Positions 42,737 through 52,593 of a stretch of DNA of 64,000 nt are shown here, one piece after another. The position numbers were made by a program, and so were the translations under genes. The notes under the pieces were generated by a model. It was not told the DNA's origin. It was given only the letters and a program-made list of their open reading frames with translations, and did no database searches. The first letter of the stretch is position 1, and the number at the start of each line of letters is the position of its first letter. The stretch comes from Isoptericola chiayiensis (GTDB taxonomy: Bacteria > Actinomycetota > Actinomycetes > Actinomycetales > Cellulomonadaceae), in assembly GCF_013149805.1 (NCBI RefSeq), contig NZ_JABEZT010000012.1:1-64000 (forward strand). Direction: 5' to 3'.

Positions 42737-44254
42737 ATGACCGACTCCACCCCCGTCGAGCAGACCGCCTCCGAGCGCGGGAGCAACCGTTCCCAGCGCC
42801 CCCGGTCGGAAGCCTTCAAGCAGTTCATCACCTCGCAGTGGGGCCCCCGTCCCGACCTCGGCGTCACGCCGGGACGCGCGGTGCCCTTCACGGCGCAACG
42901 GCGCGCCCGGCTGTCCGAGCGGTTCGCCGGCACCCGGCTCGTGCTGCCCGCCGGGCCCCTCAAGCAGCGGTCCAACGACACCGACTACCGGTTCCGGCCG
43001 CACTCCGCGTTCGCGCACCTGACCGGGTTCGGCACCGACCAGGAGCCCGACGCGGTGCTCGTGCTGCACCCCACCGCCGAGGGCGAGGGTGACGACGGGT
43101 CGCACCACCACGCCGTGCTCTACGTGCGTCCCCTCGCGCCGCGGGACACCGAGGAGTTCTACGCCGACGCCCGCTACGGCGAGTTCTGGGTGGGCGCCCG
43201 GCCCACGCTCGACGACGTCACCACCGCCACCGGCATCGAGGCGCGGCACGTGGACGAGCTGCGCGAGGCCCTGGCCAAGGACGTCGGCACCGACGGCGTC
43301 CAGGTCCTCGTGATCGCGGAGGCCGACGACGAGATCACCGCCGTCATCGAGGCGATCCGTACCGAGGCCGGCACCGAGGAGTCCGCGTCCGACGACGCGC
43401 TGGCCGAGGCGGCCTCCGAGCTGCGCCTGGTCAAGGACGAGCTCGAGATCGAGCTCATGCGCCAGGCCGTGGACCGCACGGTCGACGGGTTCGCGGAGGT
43501 CGTCCGCGCCCTGCCGCGCGCCGTCGCCCACCGCCGGGGCGAGCGCGTCATCGAGACCACGTTCGACGCCCACGCCCGGCTCGAGGGCAACACGGTCGGC
43601 TACGAGACCATCGCCGCCGCCGGCGAGCACGCCACCACCCTGCACTGGATCACCAACGACGGCGTGGTCCGCTCCGGAGAGATGGTGCTGCTGGACGCCG
43701 GTGTCGAGATCGACGAGCTGTACACCGCCGACGTCACCCGCACCCTGCCGGTCGACGGCGAGTACACCGAGGTGCAGCGCCGCGTCTACACCGCCGTGCT
43801 CGACGCCGCCGACGCCGCCTTCGCCGTCGCGAAGCCCGGGGCGAAGTTCCGCGACGTGCACGCCGCCGCCATGGAGGTCATCGCCGCCCGGCTCGAGGAG
43901 TGGGGCCTGCTGCCGGTGTCCGCCGAGGAGTCGCTGTCCGACGAGGGCCAGCAGCACCGCCGCTGGATGGTGCACGGCACCTCGCACCACCTGGGCATGG
44001 ACGTGCACGACTGCGCCCAGGCCCGCCGCGAGATGTACCTCGACGGCGTGCTCGAGCCGGGCATGGTGTTCACCATCGAGCCGGGCCTGTACTTCAAGGC
44101 CGACGACCTGGCCGTGCCGGAGGAGTACCGCGGCATCGGCGTGCGCATCGAGGACGACGTGCTCGTCACCGCCGACGGCAACGAGAACCTCTCGGCGGCG
44201 CTCCCCCGGCGGCCCGAGGACGTCGAGGCCTGGATGGCCCGCCTGCGCGGCTGA
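42737..44254 (+). CDS. pepP: Xaa-Pro aminopeptidase (aminopeptidase P, M24B)
   Basis: The 505-residue enzyme has the N-terminal aminopeptidase P domain (SDYRF-like NDTDYRFRPHSAFAHLTGFG) and a C-terminal pita-bread domain. The metal ligands are visible in LLDAGVEIDELYTADVTRTL (two Asp), HGTSHHLGMDVHD (His), FTIEPGLYF (Glu) and GVRIEDDVLVT (Glu). It removes N-terminal residues that precede proline, in the cytoplasm. It ends 25 bp before palindrome P2, facing the DUF559 gene. Confidence 0.94.
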   Translation: MTDSTPVEQTASERGSNRSQRPRSEAFKQFITSQWGPRPDLGVTPGRAVPFTAQRRARLSERFAGTRLVLPAGPLKQRSNDTDYRFRPHSAFAHLTGFGTDQEPDAVLVLHPTAEGEGDDGSHHHAVLYVRPLAPRDTEEFYADARYGEFWVGARPTLDDVTTATGIEARHVDELREALAKDVGTDGVQVLVIAEADDEITAVIEAIRTEAGTEESASDDALAEAASELRLVKDELEIELMRQAVDRTVDGFAEVVRALPRAVAHRRGERVIETTFDAHARLEGNTVGYETIAAAGEHATTLHWITNDGVVRSGEMVLLDAGVEIDELYTADVTRTLPVDGEYTEVQRRVYTAVLDAADAAFAVAKPGAKFRDVHAAAMEVIAARLEEWGLLPVSAEESLSDEGQQHRRWMVHGTSHHLGMDVHDCAQARREMYLDGVLEPGMVFTIEPGLYFKADDLAVPEEYRGIGVRIEDDVLVTADGNENLSAALPRRPEDVEAWMARLRG

Positions 44255-44279
44255 GCCGCCCGCCGGGTTCGGCACTGCT

Positions 44280-44345
44280 CCGTTCGGCACTGTGGCCCCG
44301 GTGCGGCAGGTCAACCTGCCGCACCGGGGCCACAGTGCCGCACCG
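44280..44345. repeat. 66-bp palindrome P2
   Basis: Perfect 27-bp arms 44285-44311 and 44314-44340 flank the central CA. The 66 bp match P3 at 62 positions, or at 64 if one copy is inverted (centre CA here, TG in P3). The flank ACGATCA is also shared with P3. It lies between the convergent ends of pepP and the DUF559 gene, so it can also act as a terminator. A partial duplicate of its left edge (GTTCGGCACTG) lies immediately upstream at about 44267. Confidence 0.85.
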
Positions 44346-44349
44346 ACGA

Positions 44350-45300
44350 TCAACGGTCGGCCGGCGGCAGGAACCGCAGCACCCGTGCTTCCCGGCGCAC
44401 CGCAGCCGGGAACCGCGCGAGCACCCGGGACTCGACCGACCGTGGGGCGTCGCCGGCCATGACCCGCACCGGCCGCACCCCGACGTCAGCGAGGTCGTCC
44501 GCACGTCGTTTCTCCCGCAGCAGCTCCTGGACCGGATCGTGCCCGGGCCGCACACCGTCAGCGGTGTACTTGACCCTGCCGTCGAACTCGACGTAGACCT
44601 CGTGCTCCGGCCAACCGACATCGCACCGGTAGACCCGACCCGCGACGGACACCGGGGCCTGCGTCCGCGGCCTGGGCAGTCCCACCCGCAGAGCGACGTA
44701 CCGGACCCAGGTCTCCCACGGCGAGTCCGCCCCGCCGTCGGCGTGCTCGAGCACCCACCGTGCCCGCCGTCGTCCGTTGACCGCACCGCGTCGTGCGAGG
44801 AGGTCGAGCGCTTCGTCGAGATCCAGCTCCGGCCACAGGCGCCGCGCGGAGTCCGCGATCACGAGAGCGTCGAGCGGAGGCAACCACAGCGCACAGTCCA
44901 CCAGGGTGCGCAGCCGGCCCGTCACCGGCAACCCCTCGACCTCGGCGGTCTCCTCGGCAGGCACGGCACCGGCGTGCCGGACCAGGTCGGAGGCCGCCCG
45001 GCTCGACGGACGGTAGGCCTGGTTCACGTGGGTCCGCTCGGGCGGCCGCCAGAGGGCGCACCCCCACAGCAGCGCCGCCGTCGGACCGCTGAAGGTGTGG
45101 TCGGCGCGGAGCTGGAGGTGCACGGCACGGGCGATCAGGGCACGACGGCGGCGTGCTGCCCGGTGCGGCGACCCGGCGTCGTCCCCACCCTCGACGTACG
45201 CGCCGGGGCGGATCCTCTCGATCTCGCGGCGCACGACGGCGCGGGCGAGCGCGGACGGATGGTGCTCGCGGGCCAGGATGAGGTCGTCGGGTCCGTGCAT
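44350..45300 (-). CDS. DUF559-type (Vsr-like) nuclease-fold protein with AbiEi-like N-terminus
   Basis: The 316-residue protein has an N-terminal regulator-like half (YVEGGDDAGSPHRAARRRRA, FSGPTAALLWGCALWRPPER) similar to AbiEi-like antitoxins. A C-terminal PD-(D/E)XK-like half has the core YRCDVGWPEHEVYVEFDGRV followed by LLREKRRADDLADVGVRPVR. The D...ExDG pattern is the metal site of DUF559/very-short-patch endonuclease relatives. Such proteins are common in actinobacteria, with unknown function. ATG 45300 is the first start inside the family boundary. The upstream frame is made of palindrome P3 and is spurious. The gene is bracketed by P2 and P3. Confidence 0.8.
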   Translation of the reverse strand: MHGPDDLILAREHHPSALARAVVRREIERIRPGAYVEGGDDAGSPHRAARRRRALIARAVHLQLRADHTFSGPTAALLWGCALWRPPERTHVNQAYRPSSRAASDLVRHAGAVPAEETAEVEGLPVTGRLRTLVDCALWLPPLDALVIADSARRLWPELDLDEALDLLARRGAVNGRRRARWVLEHADGGADSPWETWVRYVALRVGLPRPRTQAPVSVAGRVYRCDVGWPEHEVYVEFDGRVKYTADGVRPGHDPVQELLREKRRADDLADVGVRPVRVMAGDAPRSVESRVLARFPAAVRREARVLRFLPPADR

Positions 45301-45405
45301 GCGCCCGACCCTGTCCCCGACGGACTGCCGGGGGAAGGCCGCGGCCCCGGATCTGTGGAGGACGGGTCCGGCGAGCCGGGCTGTGGAGGAGTCTGACCGT
45401 GCGCT

Positions 45406-45471
45406 CGGTTCGGCACTGTGGCCCCGGTGCGGCAGGTTGACCTGCCGCACCGGGGCCACAGTGCCGAACCG
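45406..45471. repeat. 66-bp palindrome P3
   Basis: Perfect 32-bp arms (45406-45437 and 45440-45471) surround a central TG. It follows the stress-protein gene (minus strand) and precedes the DUF559 gene, so it can serve as a terminator for the former. A second tandem copy of the adjoining 23-bp flank (CCGAACCGACGATCAGCGCT-like) continues at 45464-45511. Confidence 0.88.
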
Positions 45472-45498
45472 ACGATCAGCGCTCCGCCGAACCGGCGA

Positions 45499-46437
45499 TC
45501 AGCGCTCCGGCGGCGGCGCGTAGGGGTCGTCCGGGTCGCCGCCCGACGGCGGACGGCTCCCGGCGGGCGGTGCGGGCGGGGTCGTGGGCGTCGAGCTGCT
45601 CGACGGCGGACGGCTCCCGGCGGGCGGTGCGGGCGGGGTCGTGGGCGTCGAGCTGCTCGACGGCGGACGGCTCCCGGCGGGCGGGGTCGGCGGGGCCGTG
45701 GGCGTCGAGCTGCTCGACGGCGGCTGCTCGGTCCGCGCCGGCGGGTTCGGCGGCTGCGGCTCGCCGGAGCCGGCTCCGGTCGGCGGGGGCGCCCCACCCT
45801 CCCCGCCGGCCACCGCGGTGGTCGAGGACCCACCGCCCTGGCCCTCGCCCGGGCGCATCGCGCCGTAGCGGGGCGCGCCGTCCGCCGTCGTCCAGCGCGG
45901 GTCGGGTGCTGCCGGCGCGGCGGGCGCGGGACGCTCCGGCTCGCGACGCTTGCCGAGGCCGCTCGGTGAGCTCGCCAGCATCGAGCGCGCCTCGCCGGCG
46001 TGCTCGGTGGCGCACAGCAGCGCGTACGACGCCGCGACGATCTGGGACTGCGAGGTGAAGTCCCGGCGTCCCCCCGTGAAGGAGTAGGACAGCACCGAGA
46101 ACATCAGGCCGAACCCGGCACCGAGGGCGAGCGCCACCAGGAGCACGCTGGCGTCCCCGCCGGCGAAGAACATCAGCAGGAGGCCGACGAAGAACCCGAA
46201 CCATGCCCCGGACAGGGCGCCGGCCAGCGCGACGCGGCCGTAGGTGAGGCGGCCGGTGACCCGCTCGACCATCCGCAGGTCGGTCCCGACGATCGTCACG
46301 TGCTGGACGGGGAACTTCTCGTCGGACAGGTAGTCCACGGCCTTCTGCGCCTCGAGATACGAGTCGTACGCGGCGACCTCGTCGCCCTGCGGAAGGGTCG
46401 GGACGCGGGGTACCGGTGCGGGGCGGCTCATGCTCAT
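45499..46437 (-). CDS. YflT-domain general stress protein with Pro/Ser repeat tail
   Basis: The 312-residue protein starts with a YflT/general-stress domain (about 20-75, VAAYDSYLEAQKAVDYLSDE, then VTIVGTDLRMVERVTGRLTY). Two membrane spans follow (about 80-130). The C-terminal half is disordered, and its last part contains three copies of the 19-residue unit PPSSSSTPTTPPAPPAGSR. The tail should be cytoplasmic, because the family has no signal peptide. AATACT lies 6 nt before ATG 46437, so a leaderless start is favoured. A variable copy number is possible. The gene is divergent from apbC. Confidence 0.85.
   Translation of the reverse strand: MSMSRPAPVPRVPTLPQGDEVAAYDSYLEAQKAVDYLSDEKFPVQHVTIVGTDLRMVERVTGRLTYGRVALAGALSGAWFGFFVGLLLMFFAGGDASVLLVALALGAGFGLMFSVLSYSFTGGRRDFTSQSQIVAASYALLCATEHAGEARSMLASSPSGLGKRREPERPAPAAPAAPDPRWTTADGAPRYGAMRPGEGQGGGSSTTAVAGGEGGAPPPTGAGSGEPQPPNPPARTEQPPSSSSTPTAPPTPPAGSRPPSSSSTPTTPPAPPAGSRPPSSSSTPTTPPAPPAGSRPPSGGDPDDPYAPPPER
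45545..45715 (-). repeat. Three tandem 57-bp repeats within the stress-protein gene
   Basis: Units start at 45545, 45602 and 45659 with a partial fourth at 45716. The first two are almost identical. 57 bp is 19 codons, so copy-number changes keep the frame. Confidence 0.9.
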
Positions 46438-46496
46438 TCGCCCAGTATTTCGCACCTCGCGGCTCGGGGCCACATCCGCGCACCTAGGATCGAGGC

Positions 46497-47642
46497 ATGA
46501 GCAGCACCGATCTCGAGTCCCGGGTCCGCGACGCGCTGGCCGAGGTGATCGACCCCGAGATCCGGCGGCCGCTGACGGAGCTCGACATGATCCGCTCGGT
46601 CGAGGTCGCCGGAGCGTCGGACGACGACGGCGCGCACGTCACGGTCGGGGTGGACCTGACCGTCGCGGGCTGCCCCATGAAGTCGACGCTGGTCCGTGAC
46701 GTCACCGCGGCCACGGAGGCGGTGGACGGTGTGGCCCGTGCGTCGGTGGACCTGGGGGTCATGACGGCCGAGCAGCGCCAGCAGCTGCGCTCGAAGCTGC
46801 GCGGCGGCAGCGGGGACCCCGTGATCCCGTTCGCGCAGCCGGGGTCGCTGACCAAGGTGTACGCGATCGCCTCCGGCAAGGGCGGGGTCGGCAAGTCGAG
46901 CGTGACGGCCAACCTGGCGGCCGCGATGGCCGCCGACGGGCTCAGCGTGGGCGTGCTCGACGCGGACATCTACGGGTTCTCCGTGCCGCGGATGCTGGGT
47001 GTAGACCGTCAGCCCACCCGCGTGGACTCGATGCTGCTGCCGCCGATCGCTCACGGCGTGAAGGTGGTCTCGATCGGCATGTTCGTGCCCGAGGGCCAGC
47101 CGGTGGTCTGGCGGGGTCCGATGCTGCACCGCGCCCTGGAGCAGTTCCTCGCGGACGTGTTCTGGGGCGACCTGGACGTGCTGCTGCTGGACCTGCCGCC
47201 GGGCACGGGCGACATCGCGATCTCCGTGGCCCAGCTCCTGCCGAGCAGCGAGATCCTCGTGGTCACGACGCCGCAGGTGGCCGCCGCGGAGGTGGCCGAG
47301 CGTGCCGGGTCCGTGGCGACGCAGACCTCGCAGGGCGTGGTCGGGGTCGTCGAGAACATGTCGTGGCTGGAGCAGCAGGACGGCTCCCGGCTCGAGCTGT
47401 TCGGCTCCGGCGGCGGGCAGGCGGTGGCCGACCGGCTGGCGGGCACGCTCGGCACCGAGGTGCCGCTGCTCGGCCAGGTCCCGCTCGACGTCGCGGTCCG
47501 CGAGGGCGGCGACGGCGGCACGCCGGTGGTGCTGACGGCCCCGGAGTCCCCCGGTGCCCGGGTGCTGCAGGGGGTGGCGCGCTCGTTGGCAGGGCGTCGT
47601 CGCGGCCTGGCGGGGCGCCGTCTGGACGTCACTCCCGCCTGA
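46497..47642 (+). CDS. apbC: Fe-S cluster carrier ATPase (Mrp/ApbC/NBP35 family)
   Basis: The 381-residue protein has an N-terminal MIP18/DUF59 domain (residues 1-95, VIDPEIRRPLTELDMI) and a deviant Walker A ATPase domain starting ASGKGGVGKSSVTANLAAAM. Walker B-like LLLDLPPGTGDIAISVAQ follows. The paired CxxC found in some relatives is not visible here. It hands Fe-S clusters to apo-enzymes in the cytoplasm. TAGGAT lies 6 nt before ATG 46497, which suggests a leaderless mRNA. Confidence 0.93.
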   Translation: MSSTDLESRVRDALAEVIDPEIRRPLTELDMIRSVEVAGASDDDGAHVTVGVDLTVAGCPMKSTLVRDVTAATEAVDGVARASVDLGVMTAEQRQQLRSKLRGGSGDPVIPFAQPGSLTKVYAIASGKGGVGKSSVTANLAAAMAADGLSVGVLDADIYGFSVPRMLGVDRQPTRVDSMLLPPIAHGVKVVSIGMFVPEGQPVVWRGPMLHRALEQFLADVFWGDLDVLLLDLPPGTGDIAISVAQLLPSSEILVVTTPQVAAAEVAERAGSVATQTSQGVVGVVENMSWLEQQDGSRLELFGSGGGQAVADRLAGTLGTEVPLLGQVPLDVAVREGGDGGTPVVLTAPESPGARVLQGVARSLAGRRRGLAGRRLDVTPA

Positions 47643-47688
47643 CGGACGTCGGACCGGGACCGCGCACAGGTCGTCCATACTGGGGGCC

Positions 47689-48918
<1,230 letters not shown>

Positions 48919-48937
48919 ACGCCTCGGTCCGGCGGCG

Positions 48938-49237
48938 TCAGTCGGCGGGCTGCCGGGCGCCGTCGCGCAGCTGGACCAGGGCGTCCTCGAAGAAGGCCCG
49001 CACCTCGCTCCAGCGCACGGTGGCGTTGGCCAGGTGCTCCTCGAGACGGTCGATCTCCGCGTGCTGGGCGTCCTGGCGGCGGTGCTCGGCGATCTCGCGG
49101 CGCACCTGGTCCAGCTCCGCCTGCGCGGCGGTGACGATGCGTTCGAGCTCGCGCTCCAGCGCGAGCACGTCCTCCGGACGCTCGGCGGGCGTCCGTCCGG
49201 GCCCGCCGGCGGTCGGGACCTGCTCGGTGCCGCTCAC
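48938..49237 (-). CDS. Unrecognised coiled-coil protein
   Basis: The 99-residue product is dominated by one long charged helix with heptad character (LALERELERIVTAAQAELDQ, VRREIAEHRRQDAQHAEIDR, LEEHLANATVRWSEVRAFFE). I do not recognise a family. Its GTG start overlaps the stop of the Na/Pi cotransporter by 4 bp, so translation is coupled and a regulatory or accessory role for that transporter is possible. Many Na/Pi cotransporters carry a C-terminal PhoU-like helical domain. A split version is one option, but no PhoU motif is visible. Confidence 0.7.
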   Translation of the reverse strand: MSGTEQVPTAGGPGRTPAERPEDVLALERELERIVTAAQAELDQVRREIAEHRRQDAQHAEIDRLEEHLANATVRWSEVRAFFEDALVQLRDGARQPAD

Positions 49238-50466
49238 AGCAGCACCGTGATCCCGATCAGCAGCGCCGGGATGCCGACGAACACGCCGAGCACCCAGCCC
49301 GCGGCCCAGAGCTTGTTCGTCGCGGCGACGTCGCCGAGCCAGGTGGCACCGCGCAGCGGGAGCTGGCGCAGCAGCGGCAGGCCGAAGACGACCAGGGCGG
49401 CGAAGACGTTGAAGAGCAGGTGCACGAACGCCGCCTGCAGCGCCAGGGTGGCCTCGGCGCCGGAGAAGGCGAACGCGGCGATCAGGGCGGTGACGGTGGT
49501 GCCGATGTTGGCGCCCACGGTGAACGGGTAGATCTGCTTGAGGGAGAACGTGCCCGAGCCCGCCAGCGGGATCATCAGGCTCGTCGTCGTCGAGGAGGAC
49601 TGCACCATCATGGTCACGGCCGCGCCGGAGGCGATGCCGCTGATCGGGCCGCGCCCCACCGAGGAGTGCAGCACCTGGGCCGCGCGACCCACGAGCAGCA
49701 CCTTCAGCAGCCGGCCGAGCCAGTTGATGACCGCCAGGATCAGGCCGATGCCCAGCACGATCATGACGATGCCGTGCCACGGGTCCGGCAGGAACGACGT
49801 CGCACCCTCGAGCCCCGCGGCGAGCGGCTCGGTGACCGTGTCGACCACGCTGCCGATGCCGGAGAAGACGGTGGCGACGACGCCGCCGTCCGAGCCCGAG
49901 GTGGCCTGCGCCAGCCAGGACGAGGTCCGCTCGAGCAGCCCGAACATCATCTCCAGCGGCAGGAAGATCGCCACCGCGACCAGGTTGTAGAAGTCGTGCA
50001 CGGTCGCGGCGGAGAACGCGCGGCGGAAGCTCTCCTTGTCCCGGGCCATGCCGAGGCTGACCAGGGTGTTCGTGAGCGTGGTGCCGATGTTCGCGCCCAT
50101 GAGCATCGGGATCGCGATGTCGATCGGCAGCCCGCCGGCCACCAGGCCGACCGTGACCGACGTCGTCGTCGAGCTGGACTGCACGGCGGCGGTGAACAGC
50201 ACGCCCACCATGAGGGCCACGAACGGGTTGGACGCGAACGCGAAGAGGGACTCGGCGGAGTCACCCGTGGCGGCCTTGAAGCCGGAGCCGATGAGCTCGA
50301 CAGCGGTGATCAGGACGTACACCCCGACGGCGACGCCGAGCCAGTTCGCGGTCGCCAGCGGCCGCCCGCGCAGGCCCAGGCGCTCGAACGGGCTGACGAG
50401 ACGACGCGTCTCGGCGGGGGCCGAGGTCTCGGCGGTCACGGACGCCTGGGGAAGGACGTCGGTCAT
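49234..50466 (-). CDS. Na+/phosphate cotransporter family protein
   Basis: The 410-residue membrane protein has the two inverted QSSS repeats that form the transport site of SLC34/NptA-type carriers: QSSSTTTSVTVGLVAGGLPI near residue 80 and MVQSSSTTTSLMIPLAGSG near 290. About ten spans are expected. It should import inorganic phosphate with Na+. ATG 50466 has a GGGAG site 5 nt upstream. The downstream coiled-coil gene overlaps it by 4 bp. Confidence 0.92.
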   Translation of the reverse strand: MTDVLPQASVTAETSAPAETRRLVSPFERLGLRGRPLATANWLGVAVGVYVLITAVELIGSGFKAATGDSAESLFAFASNPFVALMVGVLFTAAVQSSSTTTSVTVGLVAGGLPIDIAIPMLMGANIGTTLTNTLVSLGMARDKESFRRAFSAATVHDFYNLVAVAIFLPLEMMFGLLERTSSWLAQATSGSDGGVVATVFSGIGSVVDTVTEPLAAGLEGATSFLPDPWHGIVMIVLGIGLILAVINWLGRLLKVLLVGRAAQVLHSSVGRGPISGIASGAAVTMMVQSSSTTTSLMIPLAGSGTFSLKQIYPFTVGANIGTTVTALIAAFAFSGAEATLALQAAFVHLLFNVFAALVVFGLPLLRQLPLRGATWLGDVAATNKLWAAGWVLGVFVGIPALLIGITVLL

Positions 50467-50642
50467 GGAGTCTCCCGGGGGATGTCTGACCACCTCGCGG
50501 CGGCCACGGCACGTCATGGCACCACGAACACAACCAGTCACGGGTGACCAGTCGTCAGCCCCAAGGTGAACAGAAGATGAACAGGCTCCGTTCCGTGCAT
50601 CACACGTTCACCTCACACCCCGGTCAGGGCGGCCGGAGCTGC

Positions 50643-51461
50643 CTACAGGTCGTAGGTCGCCACGACCGGGGCGTGGTCGCTCCAGCGTTCCGCGTACGAC
50701 GGCGCCCGGTCGACCTCCACCTTGACCGCCCGGTCGGCGACCGCGGCGTTGGCGAGCTGGTAGTCGATGCGCCAGCCCTTGTCGTTGTCGAACGCCTGCC
50801 CCCGCCACGTCCACCACGTGTACGGGCCGGGTCCGTCTCCGCCGTGGGCCCGCCCCAGGTCGGTCCAGCCGGCGTCGAACCACCGGTCGAGGTAGGCGCG
50901 CTCGGCCGGCAGGAACCCCGAGCTCTTCAGGTTTCCCTTCCAGTTCGCGATGTCGACCTCACGGTGGGCGACGTTGACGTCTCCGGCGACGACGACGGGT
51001 CCCCCGGTGGCGAGCTCCGCCAGCCGGTCCGTCACCCGGTCCAGGTGGGCGTACTTGGCGCTCAGGGTGTGCTCCTGGCCGGGCTTGGCCGAACCGGAGT
51101 GCAGGTAGGCCGAGACCACGGTGAGCGTCCCGCCGTCGGGCAGCTCGAGGTCCGCCTCCAGCCAGCGTCCGCTGTCCACGTCGGCCTCGGGTCCGCCGTC
51201 CGACGTCGGCAGCCCGGCCCGCACGGCGGACAGCGGGAGCCGGGAGACGACGGCGACACCCGCGCGGCCCTTGAGCGCGCTCGGCTGGTGCGCCACGTGC
51301 CACCCGGCGAAGTGGTCGCGCACCAGGTCGTCGGGCGCGCGGACCTCCTGCAGCAGCAGGACGTCGGGGCTGCGGTGGGCGATCCAGTCGTCGATGCCGC
51401 GGCGGACGGCGGCACGGATCCCGTTGGTGTTGGCGGTGGCGAGGGTCAGCACGCGGGTCAT
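50643..51461 (-). CDS. xth: Exodeoxyribonuclease III
   Basis: The 272-residue endonuclease/exonuclease/phosphatase-fold enzyme has ATANTNGIR at the start and LLLQEVRAP with the metal-binding Glu. Later come GDVNVAHREVDIANWKGNLK and the terminal IDYQLAN and SDHAPVVATYDL with the catalytic Asp-His. It cleaves abasic sites and trims 3' ends in base-excision repair. ATG 51461 directly precedes the conserved N-terminus. A 7-residue extension is possible. It is divergent from the YdcF-like gene. Confidence 0.93.
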   Translation of the reverse strand: MTRVLTLATANTNGIRAAVRRGIDDWIAHRSPDVLLLQEVRAPDDLVRDHFAGWHVAHQPSALKGRAGVAVVSRLPLSAVRAGLPTSDGGPEADVDSGRWLEADLELPDGGTLTVVSAYLHSGSAKPGQEHTLSAKYAHLDRVTDRLAELATGGPVVVAGDVNVAHREVDIANWKGNLKSSGFLPAERAYLDRWFDAGWTDLGRAHGGDGPGPYTWWTWRGQAFDNDKGWRIDYQLANAAVADRAVKVEVDRAPSYAERWSDHAPVVATYDL

Positions 51462-51519
51462 CAGACCACGGACCGCCGACATCCGTCAGCGGCGCAGGTC
51501 ACGCCGATAGCCTGGCGCG

Positions 51520-52566
51520 ATGGTGGTCGACGTCTGGTGGTCCGTGCTGTGGACGGCGATGTGGTGCCTCCTGTGGGCCGGCTGGCTCGCCTGGTCCATG
51601 CGCCGCGACCCGCGACGCCTGCGCAACGGGTTCCTGGCGATCGCCGTCGTGTACAGCACCGGGCTGCTGACGAACGGTCTGCTGCGCCTGCTGCCGGACG
51701 GCGCGACGATCGCCGACTGGGTACGGCTCGCGCTGCTGCTGGTGCTCGGCGCCGGCCTGCTCGTCCTGCCGCTGCTCCTGGTGGCCAACGGGGTCACGAT
51801 GGTCCGGCGTGAGCGACGCACCCCCGCGAACCTCCTGTCCCTGGCGGCGGGACTCTTCCTGCTCGTGCTGCCCGTGCTCGGCTGGCTGCTCGCCCGCGAC
51901 GGGTCGGCGTACGGCACCGCGGTCGCCGTGGCGCTCTTCCTCGTGACCGGCTGGCTGGGGTTCGTGTTCCTCGGGTTCGTCGCCCAGGCGCTGCTGTACC
52001 GGCGGGCGGCGCACCGGGTGGAGGCGACCGCCGTCGTCGTGCTGGGAGCCCGGGTGATCGGCGGCCGGGTGCCGCCGCTCCTGGCCGCACGGCTGCGCAC
52101 CGCGGTGGTGGAGGCGCGGCGGCTCGGGACGGACGAGCGACCCGTCCCGATCGTCCCCTCGGGCGGCCAGGGTCCCGACGAGACGCAGCCCGAGGGCGTC
52201 GCCATGGGTGCCTGGCTGCGCGCGGAGGGTGTGCCCGCGGACCTGGTCCTCGTCGAGGACAGGGCCCGGACCACCCGGGAGAACCTGCTCCTGTCGGTGG
52301 ACCTGCTGCAGGCCCACGGGATCGACGGCCCCTACCTGGTCGCGACCAACGACTACCACGCGCCCCGTGCGGCTCTCGAGGCGATGGACCTGGGGCTGGA
52401 CGTGCACGCCGTCGGCGGCCAGACGGCCCGCTACTACCGTCCGAGCGCGTTCCTGCGCGAGTTCGCCGCCGTCCTGCAGCGGCGCCGCGGGGTGCACGCG
52501 GTCGCCGGGGTGGGCATCGTCGCGTTCTCGGTCCTGGTGCTGCTGGCGGGTCTCGCCGCGGCCTGA
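51520..52566 (+). CDS. YdcF-like (DUF218) membrane protein
   Basis: The 348-residue protein has about five membrane spans in the first 160 residues, then a DUF218/YdcF domain (TAVVVLGARVIGGRVPPLLA, VPSGGQGPDE, EDRARTTRENLLLS, DYHAPRAAL) and one more span at the end. The ElyC/SanA/YdcF group is linked to envelope maintenance, though the biochemical role is unclear. TAGCCT lies 6 nt before ATG 51520, pointing to a leaderless mRNA. Confidence 0.9.
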   Translation: MVVDVWWSVLWTAMWCLLWAGWLAWSMRRDPRRLRNGFLAIAVVYSTGLLTNGLLRLLPDGATIADWVRLALLLVLGAGLLVLPLLLVANGVTMVRRERRTPANLLSLAAGLFLLVLPVLGWLLARDGSAYGTAVAVALFLVTGWLGFVFLGFVAQALLYRRAAHRVEATAVVVLGARVIGGRVPPLLAARLRTAVVEARRLGTDERPVPIVPSGGQGPDETQPEGVAMGAWLRAEGVPADLVLVEDRARTTRENLLLSVDLLQAHGIDGPYLVATNDYHAPRAALEAMDLGLDVHAVGGQTARYYRPSAFLREFAAVLQRRRGVHAVAGVGIVAFSVLVLLAGLAAA

Positions 52567-52593
52567 GCCGGGCGAGCCACGGCGAGGCCCGAC

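Noticed and set aside
45301-45459. N-terminal extension of the DUF559 gene into P3
   Set aside because: The extension encodes one arm of the palindrome (PVRQVNLPHRGHSAE) and is not part of the protein family.
44280-45471. Insertion sequence or RAYT element
   Set aside because: No transposase-like protein and no target-site duplication that I can define. The enclosed gene is a DUF559 protein.
48938-49237. PhoU domain gene
   Set aside because: It is helical and sits next to a phosphate carrier, but no PhoU metal-binding motif is visible and the length is under half of the usual.
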